Shown: in pieces, positions 44,993 through 53,390 of the stretch
Layout: every line of letters starts with the position of its first letter
Numbering within the stretch: the stretch's first letter is position 1
Source of the DNA: Actinotalea caeni
GTDB lineage: Bacteria > Actinomycetota > Actinomycetes > Actinomycetales > Beutenbergiaceae
Length of the DNA stretch: 64,000 nucleotides
Direction: 5' to 3'
NCBI RefSeq assembly: GCF_009733795.1
Contig: NZ_WNXX01000006.1
Coordinates: forward strand, 62,001-126,000
Notes under the pieces: model-generated
Told to the model about the DNA's origin: nothing
Database searches by the model: none
The model's input: the letters and a program-made list of their open reading frames with translations, nothing else
Translations under genes and position numbers: made by a program

Positions 44993-46441
44993 CTAGGCGT
45001 ACCCTCCGCCGGACTCCGCCCAGTCGCCGCCGCCGAGCAGGGCGCGGGTGATCGCGGAGGAGTCGGCGGTCATCTCGGCGAGCGCGTCGCGCAGGTGCTG
45101 GTCGCCGAGCTCCTCCTCGGCGACCGCGGCGAGCAGCACCGCCCGCCGCACCAGCTCCTTGGCGAACGAGGCGGTGGTGCCGTCGGAGTCGCGCGCGACC
45201 TCGTCGAGCACGTCGGCGCTGAACGGCAGCCCGCGCCCGTAGAGCGCGAGCAGCGCGCGCCGGGCCGCCCGGTCGGGCCGCGGGATCTCGACCGCCAGGT
45301 CGACGCGGCCGGGACGCTGGGCGAGCGCCGGCTCGAGCACGTCGACGCGGTTGGTGGTGAGCAGGAACGTGACGTCGGAGTCGGAGGCGAGGCCGTCGAG
45401 GGCGTCCAGCACCTCGAACAGCAGCGGCGAGGAGTGGAAGTGGTCGCGCTGCTCGGCGACGAGGTCGCAGTCCTCGAGCACGACGATCGCGGGCTGCAGC
45501 GCCCGTGCGGTCTGGGTCGCGAGCGAGACGAGCTGCAGCGCCATCCCGGAGAGCATGATGACCGTCGCGTCCTCGGCCATGCCGAGCAGGTGCCGGACCG
45601 TCAGCGTCTTGCCGGTGCCGGGCGGGCCGAACAGCAGCACGCCGCGCTTGAGGTGCTGGCCGGCGCTCGCGAGCCGGTCCCGGTGCGCGCCGATGCCGAG
45701 CACGTGCCGCTCGATCCGGGCGAGCGTGCCGGCGGGCAGCACGATGTCGGAGGCGGCGACCTGCGGTCGCGGCTGGAACGTCACCTGCCCCTGGCTCGGC
45801 ATCCCCAGGCTCGCCTCGAACTCCGAGCCGCCGAACGTGACGACCTGGCCCCGCAGCACGCTGTGGGCGTTCATCAGCTCGTGCACACGGCCGAGCAGCG
45901 CGGCGGCCACGCCGTCGGCGGCCGCGATGACCTCCAGCCGCGGCGTCGCGCCGTACTGCGGCCGCGCACCGCGGATCGCGACCGCGACCGGGTGCTCGGC
46001 GCCGTCGTGCCGCCACCGCAGCAGGTAGATGCCGAAGGAGACGGCGGAGCGCTCGCTGTCTGGACCGGTCGCGACCTTCGCGTAGTCGACCGGCCCGACC
46101 GGCAGCTCGACGTAGGTGGTGTTGAGCATCTCCGACAGGCTCGAGTGCCAGCGCTGCTCGCCGCCGCCCACCCCGATCAGCTCGGCGCCGTCGGTCTCGC
46201 GCGCGACCAGCTCCAGCGCGAGGTCGACGTCGGCGAACCGGAACGGGCTGACCTCGTCGGTCAGTACCGGCAGCGCGGAGGGGTCCTCGCCGAGATGGGC
46301 GCCGAGCCGCTCGACCAGGCGCTGCCGGTCGCCCAGCCGCTCGCGGGCCGCGTACCCGCTCGCGGCCTCGGCGAGCCGGCCGAACTGGGACAGGAACCGG
46401 CCGAGGTCGTCGGGTGCGCTCACGGTGAGATCCAACACCAC
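44993..46441 (-). CDS. AAA+ ATPase coupled to the TNT-domain gene
   Basis: A 482-residue protein with a roughly 240-residue N-terminal part I do not recognise, then one AAA+ module: Walker A GPPGTGKT (272-279), Walker B VVLEDCD (320-326, Glu-Asp order as in BCS1-type proteins), sensor-1 TTN (362-364) and Arg finger region LAQRPGRVD (373-381). A helical lid follows. GTG start at 46441 is 4 bp after the stop of the TNT-domain gene, so both are one operon with coupled translation. Likely a hexameric remodelling enzyme; its target may be the TNT protein (inference). Confidence 0.82.
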   Translation of the reverse strand: MVLDLTVSAPDDLGRFLSQFGRLAEAASGYAARERLGDRQRLVERLGAHLGEDPSALPVLTDEVSPFRFADVDLALELVARETDGAELIGVGGGEQRWHSSLSEMLNTTYVELPVGPVDYAKVATGPDSERSAVSFGIYLLRWRHDGAEHPVAVAIRGARPQYGATPRLEVIAAADGVAAALLGRVHELMNAHSVLRGQVVTFGGSEFEASLGMPSQGQVTFQPRPQVAASDIVLPAGTLARIERHVLGIGAHRDRLASAGQHLKRGVLLFGPPGTGKTLTVRHLLGMAEDATVIMLSGMALQLVSLATQTARALQPAIVVLEDCDLVAEQRDHFHSSPLLFEVLDALDGLASDSDVTFLLTTNRVDVLEPALAQRPGRVDLAVEIPRPDRAARRALLALYGRGLPFSADVLDEVARDSDGTTASFAKELVRRAVLLAAVAEEELGDQHLRDALAEMTADSSAITRALLGGGDWAESGGGYA

Positions 46442-46445
46442 GCCG

Positions 46446-47570
46446 TCAAGGGACGACGTCGACGACGGCCAGCACCTGGTCCCGGACCAGGTCGCGCACC
46501 GCGTGACCGCCCTCGACGTGGAAGCGGATGCCGCCGCCGGGCTGCCCGAACCACGGCGCGACGATCTCGGCCTGCACCTCGACCGGCCGCAGCGCCACGA
46601 AGGTGACGACCCGGGCGCCGGGCGCGTTCGCCGTCGGCGGCAGCGACCGCATCTCCCAGGGCGTGCCCCAGGCGAAGAAGTACAGGCCGTCGAGGCCGCC
46701 GAGGCGGTCGTAGGGGACGCCGGTCGCGAGGTTGGTGATGAGCCCGCCCTGGCCGACGTTGCGCAGCCGGTCCGCGAGGTGCTGGTAGGACTCCTGCGCC
46801 TGCGCGGCGCGGGCGGCGACCTCGTGCGAGGTGAGCCGCACCGGCGCAGGCAGCGGCGCCGTCAGGTACTGCCACACCGCGAAGCAGGCGTCCCGCTCGC
46901 TGCGGAACTCGCCGAGCAGGTGGTGCTGGCCGTAGTCGGTGATGCGCAGCGCCAGGTGGGCGGGGGAGTAGCGCACCACCTCGAGCGCGCCCTCGAACGC
47001 GGGCCCGGCCGGCTCGCCCGGGAGCACGACGGCGGCCCGCGGCACCCCGAGCCCGTCGAGGGCCGCGCGCAGCTCGGCCACCGCCTCGCCCTCGACGGCG
47101 TCCGGCGCGAGCCAGTCCGGCAGGTGCGCGCGGTCGCGGGGGTGCCGTCGGAGATCGGCGAGCCAGCGCTCCTCCGACGGGACCGGCGGTGCGGGTGGTG
47201 CCCCGTCCGGCCCGGCGGCGGGCGTCTCGAGCATCGACAGCCCCGGCGCGTCCCAGTCGGGCCGGCGGTCGTAGTTCGGCATCAGCACGACCTCGCCACC
47301 GTCGAGGACGGCACGCGCGGAGAACCACGCCCCGGTCGTCGGGGTCGCCATCTGGGTGCGCAGCCCGGCGAACGCCGCCACCGCGGCGTCCGGCAGCAGC
47401 ACCCGGCGGGGACCGTCCGGCTCGAACCGGAACGCGCGCCCGCTGTGCTGCGTGCCCGTCTGCGACCACTCGGCCTCGACGCGCACCGGCGGCTCGCCCG
47501 CGAGCGCGGCCAGCGCGTCGCGCAGCGCGCGCAGCAGGCCGGGGTCCGGCGCGGGGGCGGCCTGCTGCAT
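46446..47570 (-). CDS. TNT-domain (NAD glycohydrolase-like) protein
   Basis: A 374-residue cytoplasmic protein (no signal peptide or membrane helix). The C-terminal part (about 282-353) fits the tuberculosis necrotizing toxin (TNT) fold: YDRLGGLDGLYF (287-298), GTPWEMRSLPP (302-312) and IVAPWFGQPGGG (336-347), with Arg289, Tyr297, Arg308 and Gln343 in catalytic-type positions. Known TNT domains hydrolyse NAD(P)+. The first 130 residues form a beta-rich domain (WSQTGTQHSGRAFRFEPDG...VVLMPNYDRRPDW) that resembles immunity-type folds, though I cannot name it; residues 160-240 form another unknown domain. Leaderless -10 TAGCCT 8 nt before ATG. It heads an operon with an AAA+ ATPase. Confidence 0.78.
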   Translation of the reverse strand: MQQAAPAPDPGLLRALRDALAALAGEPPVRVEAEWSQTGTQHSGRAFRFEPDGPRRVLLPDAAVAAFAGLRTQMATPTTGAWFSARAVLDGGEVVLMPNYDRRPDWDAPGLSMLETPAAGPDGAPPAPPVPSEERWLADLRRHPRDRAHLPDWLAPDAVEGEAVAELRAALDGLGVPRAAVVLPGEPAGPAFEGALEVVRYSPAHLALRITDYGQHHLLGEFRSERDACFAVWQYLTAPLPAPVRLTSHEVAARAAQAQESYQHLADRLRNVGQGGLITNLATGVPYDRLGGLDGLYFFAWGTPWEMRSLPPTANAPGARVVTFVALRPVEVQAEIVAPWFGQPGGGIRFHVEGGHAVRDLVRDQVLAVVDVVP

Positions 47571-47578
47571 GGTGGCTC

Positions 47579-47584
47579 AGGCTA
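47579..47584 (-). promoter_or_regulatory. -10 of the TNT/AAA+ operon
   Basis: Minus-strand TAGCCT lies 8 nt before the TNT ATG, placing the transcript start at or next to the start codon. Confidence 0.6.
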
Positions 47585-47631
47585 GCCGCAGCGGCCCGGC
47601 CCGCGGGGCGGCGGGCGGTGCGAGGTCGGCG

Positions 47632-47814
47632 TCAGCCCTCGATCTCGACGACCGGCGCGTCCGGGGCGTTCCTCTTGATCGACTCGATGCCGTTCTGTGC
47701 CGCGCTCTTGCTCTCGTAGGCCTCGCCGGTGGCGATGACCTGGCCGTTGCCCGCCTTGAGGCGGAAGCGCCACTTGCCCGCCCTGTCCTTGTACAGCTCG
47801 AGCTTGCCCGCCAT
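47632..47814 (-). CDS. DUF1508 (YegP-like) small protein
   Basis: A 60-residue protein with one DUF1508 unit: KLELYKDRAGKWRFRLKAGNGQVIATGEAYESKSAAQNGIESIKRNA. YegP-like proteins often carry two such units, here only one. Function unknown; small basic soluble protein. It is divergent from purC, with a short gap, and lies upstream of the TNT operon without clear co-transcription. Confidence 0.9.
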   Translation of the reverse strand: MAGKLELYKDRAGKWRFRLKAGNGQVIATGEAYESKSAAQNGIESIKRNAPDAPVVEIEG

Positions 47815-47915
47815 CGCGCGTCTCCCGAGTCCGTGAGGGTCCGTGCCGGGGAGCAGAGGGGCGGCGACGTGCCCGCGGGGGCGGAACGGTGCCGTGGCCC
47901 TGGAAGGATGCAGCC

Positions 47916-48803
47916 ATGGCTGCTGAGATCCCAGGCTGGACGCACGTCTACTCGGGCAAGGTCCGTGACCTGTACGAACCCGCGGGGCCGGAGGCCGGTC
48001 ACCCCGGCGACGTCGTGCTGGTGGTCGCGAGCGACCGCATCAGCGCCTACGACCACGTGCTCCCGACGCCGATCCCGGACAAGGGCGCGGTGCTCACGGC
48101 ACTGAGCCTGTGGTGGTTCGAGACGCTGGGCGTGCCGCACCACGTGGTCTCGACCGACGTGCCGGACGCGGTCGCCGGCCGGGCGATGGTCTGCCGCCGG
48201 CTGGCGATGTTCCCGATCGAGTGCGTCGCGCGCGGCTACCTCACCGGCTCCGGGCTGGTCGAGTACCGCGAGAGCGGCGAGGTGTGCGGTGTCCCGCTCC
48301 CCGACGGGCTGGAGGACGGCAGCCGGCTGCCGCGGCCGATCTTCACCCCGGCACGCAAGGCGGACCTCGGCGAGCACGACGAGAACATCACGTTCGAGAA
48401 GGCGGCGGCCGCCGTCGGCGAGGACGACGCGACCCGGCTGCGCGACCTCACGCTCGAGCTCTACACGCGCGCCGCGGAGATCGCGCTGGAGCGCGGCGTC
48501 ATCCTCGCCGACACGAAGTTCGAGTTCGGGCGCGTGCCCGGCACCGACGAGATCGTGCTGGGCGACGAGGTGCTGACGCCGGACTCCTCGCGCTACTGGC
48601 CGGCCGACCAGTGGCAGCCCGGGCGCCCGCAGCCCAGCTTCGACAAGCAGTTCGTGCGCGACTGGCTGACGTCGCCGGCATCGGGGTGGGACCGGCACGG
48701 CGACGTCCCGCCGCCGCCGCTCCCGGACGACGTCGTCGAGCGCACCCGTGCGCGCTACGTCGAGGCCTACGAGCGGCTGACCGGGCGCACCTTCGCGTCC
48801 TGA
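47916..48803 (+). CDS. purC: SAICAR synthetase
   Basis: A 295-residue enzyme joining aspartate to CAIR (step 8 of purine synthesis). [13 protein letters not shown] at the N-terminus is the ATP site; [62 protein letters not shown] and [16 protein letters not shown] are all diagnostic. ATG at 47916 has GGAAGGA 8 nt upstream. It is followed by purS with a separate promoter. Confidence 0.97.
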   Translation: MAAEIPGWTHVYSGKVRDLYEPAGPEAGHPGDVVLVVASDRISAYDHVLPTPIPDKGAVLTALSLWWFETLGVPHHVVSTDVPDAVAGRAMVCRRLAMFPIECVARGYLTGSGLVEYRESGEVCGVPLPDGLEDGSRLPRPIFTPARKADLGEHDENITFEKAAAAVGEDDATRLRDLTLELYTRAAEIALERGVILADTKFEFGRVPGTDEIVLGDEVLTPDSSRYWPADQWQPGRPQPSFDKQFVRDWLTSPASGWDRHGDVPPPPLPDDVVERTRARYVEAYERLTGRTFAS

Positions 48804-48869
48804 CGCCCGGCGCACGGCCGCGGGGCGGGCGCCCGGCCGGCGCGGCACGGAGCGTGTCGCACGCGCGGA

Positions 48870-48875
48870 TAGGCT
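48870..48875 (+). promoter_or_regulatory. purS operon -10
   Basis: TAGGCT lies 39 nt before the purS GTG, leaving a leader of about 32 nt with the ribosome site AGGAG (48900-48904). This operon therefore is not leaderless. Confidence 0.55.
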
Positions 48876-48914
48876 GGGCCCTGCCCAGGTGCCGTCAGTC
48901 AGGAGTTGCCAGCC

Positions 48915-49172
48915 GTGGCCACAGTGATCGTCGAGGTCATGCCGAAACCGGAGATCCTGGACCCCCAGGGCAAGGCGGTCGCCGGTGCGCTGCCGCGGCT
49001 CGGGTTCACCGGGTTCGCGTCGGTGCGGCAGGGCAAGCGCTTCGAGCTCGAGGTCGAGGGCGAGGTCACCGAGGAGGTGCTCGAGCAGGCCCGGCGCGCC
49101 GCGGCGGAGGTGCTGAGCAACCCCGTGATCGAGGACGTCGTGTCCGTGCACGTGCTCGGGGAGCAGGCGTGA
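48915..49172 (+). CDS. purS: FGAM synthase subunit PurS
   Basis: An 85-residue small subunit of three-part formylglycinamidine synthase (PurSQL), bridging PurQ and Pur[29 protein letters not shown] and [13 protein letters not shown] are typical. GTG at 48915 is preferred: AGGAG lies 10 nt before it, whereas the TTG at 48906 would be too close. Its stop overlaps the purQ start (GTGA). purL is not in this window. Confidence 0.95.
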   Translation: MATVIVEVMPKPEILDPQGKAVAGALPRLGFTGFASVRQGKRFELEVEGEVTEEVLEQARRAAAEVLSNPVIEDVVSVHVLGEQA

Positions 49173-49849
49173 CCGCCCGCATCGGCGTCGTCACGTTCCC
49201 AGGGTCGCTCGACGACCGCGACGCCGCCCGTGCCGTCCGGCTCGCCGGCGCCGAGCCGGTGCGGTTGTGGCACGCCGACGACGACCTCGCCGGCGTCGAC
49301 GCGGTCGTGCTGCCCGGCGGGTTCTCCTACGGCGACTACCTGCGCGCCGGCGCGATCTCCCGCTTCGCGCCGGTGATGGGTGCCGTCGTCGACGCCGCGA
49401 ACGGCGGCATGCCGGTGCTCGGCATCTGCAACGGCTTCCAGATCCTGTGCGAGTCGCACCTGCTCGCTGGCGCGATGGTCAAGAACGACCACCTGCACTT
49501 CGTGTGCCGCGACCAGACGCTGCGCGTGGAGAACGCGAGCACCGCCTGGACGAACGCGTTCGAGGCGGGCGAGGAGATCGTCATCCCGCTGAAGAACCAG
49601 GACGGCCAGTTCATCGCCGACGAGCGCACCCTCGACGAGCTCGAGGGCGAGGGCCGGGTGGTCTTCCGCTACACCGGGGTCAACCCCAACGGCTCGCGCC
49701 GCGACATCGCCGGCATCACCAACGCCCGCGGCAACGTCGTCGGTCTGATGCCGCACCCCGAGCACGCGACCGAGCCCGGCTTCGGTCCCGGCACCGACGG
49801 GCTGCGGTTCTTCACCTCGGCGATCACCGCGGCGCTCGCCACCGCGTGA
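49169..49849 (+). CDS. purQ: FGAM synthase glutaminase subunit PurQ
   Basis: A 226-residue class-I glutamine amidotransferase feeding ammonia to PurL. The Cys nucleophile is in [11 protein letters not shown], the His/Glu pair in [28 protein letters not shown] is the N-terminal strand and [17 protein letters not shown] the oxyanion region. It overlaps purS upstream and rnhA downstream by four bases each. The usual next gene purL is replaced here by rnhA. Confidence 0.97.
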   Translation: MTARIGVVTFPGSLDDRDAARAVRLAGAEPVRLWHADDDLAGVDAVVLPGGFSYGDYLRAGAISRFAPVMGAVVDAANGGMPVLGICNGFQILCESHLLAGAMVKNDHLHFVCRDQTLRVENASTAWTNAFEAGEEIVIPLKNQDGQFIADERTLDELEGEGRVVFRYTGVNPNGSRRDIAGITNARGNVVGLMPHPEHATEPGFGPGTDGLRFFTSAITAALATA

Positions 49850-50328
49850 CCACGACCCAGCCGGGCGCGCCGGCGGCCGGGGGCGACGCCGTCGACCACG
49901 TCGAGATGTGGACCGACGGCGCCTGCAAGGGCAACCCCGGCCCGGGCGGCTGGGGCGTGCTGATCCGGTGGGACGGTGTCGTCAAGGAGCTCTACGGCGG
50001 CGAGGCCAGCACGACCAACAACCGCATGGAGCTGATGGCGGTCATCGAGGGCCTGCGCGCCCTCAAGCGCCCGTGCGCGGTGCGGCTGCACGTGGACTCG
50101 GTCTACGTCATGAACGGCATGCAGTCGTGGATCCACGGCTGGAAGCGCAACGGCTGGCGCACCGCGGGCAAGAAGCCGGTGAAGAACGCCGAGCTGTGGC
50201 GCGAGCTCGACACCGAGGTGAGCCGCCACAGCATCACCTGGGTATGGGTCAAGGGGCACGCGGGCGACCCCGGCAACGAGCGCGCCGACGAGCTCGCGAA
50301 CCTCGGGGTGGCGTCGGTCCGGTCATGA
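49846..50328 (+). CDS. rnhA: Ribonuclease HI
   Basis: A 160-residue RNase HI removing RNA from RNA-DNA hybrids. The catalytic acids are in [39 protein letters not shown] and [10 protein letters not shown]. The GTG start overlaps purQ and the stop overlaps the next ATG (ATGA), so it belongs to the same transcript. There is no N-terminal hybrid-binding domain and no C-terminal phosphatase fusion. Confidence 0.96.
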   Translation: MTTTQPGAPAAGGDAVDHVEMWTDGACKGNPGPGGWGVLIRWDGVVKELYGGEASTTNNRMELMAVIEGLRALKRPCAVRLHVDSVYVMNGMQSWIHGWKRNGWRTAGKKPVKNAELWRELDTEVSRHSITWVWVKGHAGDPGNERADELANLGVASVRS

Positions 50329-51422
50329 CCGGACGGCGGGCGCGTGCAGGGGGTCTGCTCGCGCTCGCGCTGCTCGCGGGCCTGCTCGGGTGCGGCCGCC
50401 CGGAGCCCGAGCTCGCCTGGTCGCGCGTCGAGGTGCCCGACGGCGTGACGCCGCTGCTCCTGGTCGCGGTCGCCGACGACCTGCTCGTCGCCGGGGCGGC
50501 CGAGGACCTGCCGACCCCGCGCGTGCTGCGGCTCGACGGGGACGGCGGCCTGGACCCGGTGCCGGTGACCGCGGACAGCTACTACGGGGTGCGCGCGCTG
50601 TGGTTCGACGCCGCGGTCCGGGGCGAGGAGGTCGTCGCGATCGGGCGGCAGTCGGGAGGCGCGCACGGCAACCCGCGGTGGACGACCTGGGAGGGCGGCG
50701 CGGCGGGCGTGGTCGAGCAGCCCGAGCAGCCGCTGTCGGTGTTCGGCGGCTGGGGCGCCGGCGGCCTGGCCGGGATCACGCTCACGGCCGACGGCCCGGT
50801 GATCGTCGGCACCCGCACCGGCGAGGTGCCCGGGCTCGACATCCGGCTGTGGCTGCCGGACGGCGACGACTGGGTCGAGCAGCCCTCGGCCGGCACCGCG
50901 CTCGCGGCCAGCGACGACGTGCGCCCGGTCGCGACCGATGTCGTCGTCGACGGCGACGCCCTGCTGATCACGGGGCTCGTGCAGTCCGACGACGGCCGGG
51001 TGGCCGCGGCCGTGTGGCGTGCGCCCGGGCCGGCCGGGCCGTGGCAGCGCGTCGACCTCCCCGCCGAGGGGCGCGTGGTGTCTGCGCAGGACGCGCTGTG
51101 CGACGCCGGCCGCTGCCTCGTGGTCGGTCGTGCCGACGGCGCGGTCGCGGCCTGGTGGGTCGAGGGCGCCGAGGTCTCGCCCACGACGCTCCCGGAGGTG
51201 CCGCCGGGCCGGACGACCGACGACGTGCCGGCGCCGGTGCTGTGGCAGGGCACGTTCGCCGTCGTGCTCCCGGACGGCGAGGACGGCCTGGTCGCGGTGT
51301 CCGAGGACGACGGCTGGCGCACGCTGCCCGGTCCGCCGGGCCGGCCGGTGGCGGCCGCGGCCGCCCACGGGGCGCTGCACGTCGTCACCGAGGACGGCGG
51401 TGTGTGGTCGGCGCAGCGGTGA
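50325..51422 (+). CDS. Lipoprotein, beta-propeller-like, unknown
   Basis: A 365-residue exported protein: signal [23 protein letters not shown] with lipobox Cys23, then repeated beta strands ([61 protein letters not shown]) suggesting a sialidase or propeller-like fold without a recognised family. It is the last gene of the purS-purQ-rnhA chain (four-base overlap). It ends two bases before the convergent arsR gene. Function unknown. Confidence 0.72.
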   Translation: MTGRRARAGGLLALALLAGLLGCGRPEPELAWSRVEVPDGVTPLLLVAVADDLLVAGAAEDLPTPRVLRLDGDGGLDPVPVTADSYYGVRALWFDAAVRGEEVVAIGRQSGGAHGNPRWTTWEGGAAGVVEQPEQPLSVFGGWGAGGLAGITLTADGPVIVGTRTGEVPGLDIRLWLPDGDDWVEQPSAGTALAASDDVRPVATDVVVDGDALLITGLVQSDDGRVAAAVWRAPGPAGPWQRVDLPAEGRVVSAQDALCDAGRCLVVGRADGAVAAWWVEGAEVSPTTLPEVPPGRTTDDVPAPVLWQGTFAVVLPDGEDGLVAVSEDDGWRTLPGPPGRPVAAAAAHGALHVVTEDGGVWSAQR

Positions 51423-51423
51423 C

Positions 51424-51765
51424 TCAGCGCGCGGTGCCCGCCTCGGCCTCGGCGATCGCCTTGAGGCGCTCCAGGCGAGCGTCCCAGCCGCGCCCGATCG
51501 CGTCCAGCTGCTGCGCCAGCAGGCTCAGCCGGGCGCCGATCGCGCGGTAGCGCAGCTGCTTGCCGGCCCGCTCGGGCTCCACGAGCCCGGCCGCGGCCAG
51601 CACGCCGAGGTGGCGCGCGATCGCCTGCCGGCTGACGGGCAGCCGCTCGGCGAGCTCGCTGGCCGAGAGCGCCTCGGTGCCGACGAGCTGGAGCACCTGC
51701 CAGCGGGTGTCGTCGGCGAGCGCGCCGCACACCTCGACCACCCCGGGCGCGGGCGACGCGCTCAT
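51424..51765 (-). CDS. ArsR-family transcriptional regulator
   Basis: A 113-residue winged-helix repressor. The HTH region is LADDTRWQVLQLVGTEALSASELAERLPVSRQAIARHLGVLAAAGLVEPERAGKQLRYRA. No Cys metal-binding pair exists, so metal sensing is unlikely; the group paired with SRPBCC genes usually senses small molecules or acts constitutively. It is second in the operon: its ATG overlaps the SRPBCC stop (ATGA), and an inverted repeat upstream of that gene is its likely operator. Confidence 0.9.
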   Translation of the reverse strand: MSASPAPGVVEVCGALADDTRWQVLQLVGTEALSASELAERLPVSRQAIARHLGVLAAAGLVEPERAGKQLRYRAIGARLSLLAQQLDAIGRGWDARLERLKAIAEAEAGTAR

Positions 51766-52688
51766 CGCGCCCGCCCCTCGACGTGCGCGACGAGGGCGTC
51801 GAGCACGGCGTCCCAGCCGCCGGTGTTCTGCTCCATCGCGGCGCGACGCTCGGCCGCGGGCGTGCGGTCGAACCCGCTCTCGACGACGGTCACCAGCGTC
51901 GCCTCGCCGGCCTCGACGAGGTCGAACCGGACGTGCGTGCTGCGCGGTCCGGGCTCGGTCTCGCCGAGGTCGCCCCAGGTGAACGTGAACAGGCTGGGCT
52001 CCTCGACGCGTTCGAGCAGCACCGGGAACAGGCCGTGCCCGACCAGCTCGAAGGTGCCGAGCGAGCCCGGGCGGACGCCGTCGGGGAAGGACGCGGGGTG
52101 CCCCCACCACGCCTCGATCGCGGCCGGGGTGGTGAGGGCGCGCCACACGGTCGGGCGGTCGGCACCGACGAGCACGGTCCGGGTGATCGTGCCGGCGTCG
52201 AGGTCGGCGACGGCGCCGCCGCCACGGCGCAGCGTCGTCACGTGCGCGACGAGCTCGTCGAGCTCGCGCTCCCAGCCCTCGGCGTGGTCGGCCATCGCGG
52301 CGCGGTGGGCGGCGACGTCGCCGCGCAAGGTGTCGAACCCGGTCTCGACGACGGTGAGCTGCGTGCCGTCGCCGTCCGGGGTCAGCGTGAAGGTGGCGGT
52401 GGTGGCGTTGTCCGGGCGGAGCTCCTCGCCGGGCGTGCCCCAGGTGAACGCGAACCGGTGCGGGGGCTCGTGGACGTCGACGCGGACCGGGTGGTCGCCG
52501 GCGTCGGTCCAGCCGAACGTGCCGGTGGCGCCGGCGTGGACGCCGTCGGGGAAGGTCGCGCTCTGACCGAACCACTGCGCGATCTGGTCGGGGGAGGTGA
52601 GGACCGCCCACACGAGCGACGGCGGCGCGTCGATGCGCAGCGTGCGGCTGACGGTGGCGGTGTCCAGGTCGACCTGCGAGGTGGTCAT
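51762..52688 (-). CDS. SRPBCC/AHSA1 protein with two START-like domains
   Basis: A 308-residue protein holding two AHSA1-like units: VSRTLRIDAPPSLVWAVLTSPDQIAQWFG...FAFTWGTPGEEL and ITRTVLVGADRPTVWRALTTPAAIEAWWG...FTFTWGDLGETE. Single-unit forms are far more common, so this is a tandem duplication or fusion. It should bind a hydrophobic ligand in each cavity. ATG 52688 with GGAG is preferred to the upstream codon at 52736, which lies inside the operator. It is first in an operon with ArsR. Confidence 0.88.
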   Translation of the reverse strand: MTTSQVDLDTATVSRTLRIDAPPSLVWAVLTSPDQIAQWFGQSATFPDGVHAGATGTFGWTDAGDHPVRVDVHEPPHRFAFTWGTPGEELRPDNATTATFTLTPDGDGTQLTVVETGFDTLRGDVAAHRAAMADHAEGWERELDELVAHVTTLRRGGGAVADLDAGTITRTVLVGADRPTVWRALTTPAAIEAWWGHPASFPDGVRPGSLGTFELVGHGLFPVLLERVEEPSLFTFTWGDLGETEPGPRSTHVRFDLVEAGEATLVTVVESGFDRTPAAERRAAMEQNTGGWDAVLDALVAHVEGRAR

Positions 52689-52697
52689 GACGGCTCC

Positions 52698-52767
52698 GAT
52701 CTGCAACTGATATGTTGCATCAAGGTAACGCCCCACGGGCGCTCGCGCAACCCCTGTGTTGCAGATC
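52698..52767. promoter_or_regulatory. ArsR/SRPBCC operator repeats
   Basis: TGCAAC-TGATAT-GTTGCA (52702-52719) is an 18-bp dyad just upstream of the SRPBCC start. GATCTGCAAC (52698-52707) is perfectly inverted at 52758-52767 (GTTGCAGATC), so a second half-site lies about 60 bp away. Spacing could allow looping or two bound dimers. Confidence 0.65.
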
Positions 52768-52787
52768 GTTCGGCGACGTCGACGCGA

Positions 52788-53330
52788 TCAGAGGTCGAGG
52801 CGCTCCGACAACCGCGCGAGCGCGCGCCGAGCGGCCTCGGCGACCGCGGCGTCGGGGTCGTCGAGCGCGTCGTGCACCGGCCCCAGGTGCTCGTGCTCGC
52901 CGACCGCGCCGATGGCGCGTGCGGCTGCAGCGCGCACGCGCGGGACGTCGTCGCCGAGCAGCGGGAGCAGCGCCTCCGCGGCGGCGCCGACCTCGCGCAC
53001 GGCCACGACCGCCGCGCTCGTCTCGCGGACGCGCCAGTGCGCATCGTGCAGGCCTGCGACGAGCGCGCGCTGGGCGGCCAGGCCGGCCTCGCAGCCCTCG
53101 CACCACACGTACCGCATCGCGCGCGCCGCCCACGAGCGCGGCAGCCAGCGGACGTCGGACTCCCGGACCAGCCGGGCGCCACCGGGTCCGCCGAGCAGGT
53201 CGAGGTCGATCTCGACGTCGTCGGGGTCGCGGCCGCCGAGCAGCGCGGCGCACAGACCCAGCACCGTCTCCTCGCCGTACCGGGCGCACGCCTGCGCGAC
53301 CCAGTCCCTCGGGTGTCCCCGCGCGGCCAT
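52788..53330 (-). CDS. HEAT-repeat-like protein
   Basis: A 180-residue helical protein. An N-terminal region (WVAQACARYGEETVLGLCAALLGG) is followed by repeats such as AALLPLLGDDVPRVRAAAARAIGAVGE and VHDALDDPDAAVAEAARRALARLSE, matching HEAT/PBS-lyase-like repeats. Its role is unknown, possibly a protein-binding scaffold. No clear ribosome site, so the start is uncertain by a few codons. Confidence 0.7.
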   Translation of the reverse strand: MAARGHPRDWVAQACARYGEETVLGLCAALLGGRDPDDVEIDLDLLGGPGGARLVRESDVRWLPRSWAARAMRYVWCEGCEAGLAAQRALVAGLHDAHWRVRETSAAVVAVREVGAAAEALLPLLGDDVPRVRAAAARAIGAVGEHEHLGPVHDALDDPDAAVAEAARRALARLSERLDL

Positions 53331-53390
53331 GCGGCCATGATGGCGCGGCGGGCGCCGCGTGGTGCCGGTTGCCGCCCGCCCGGCGACGGG

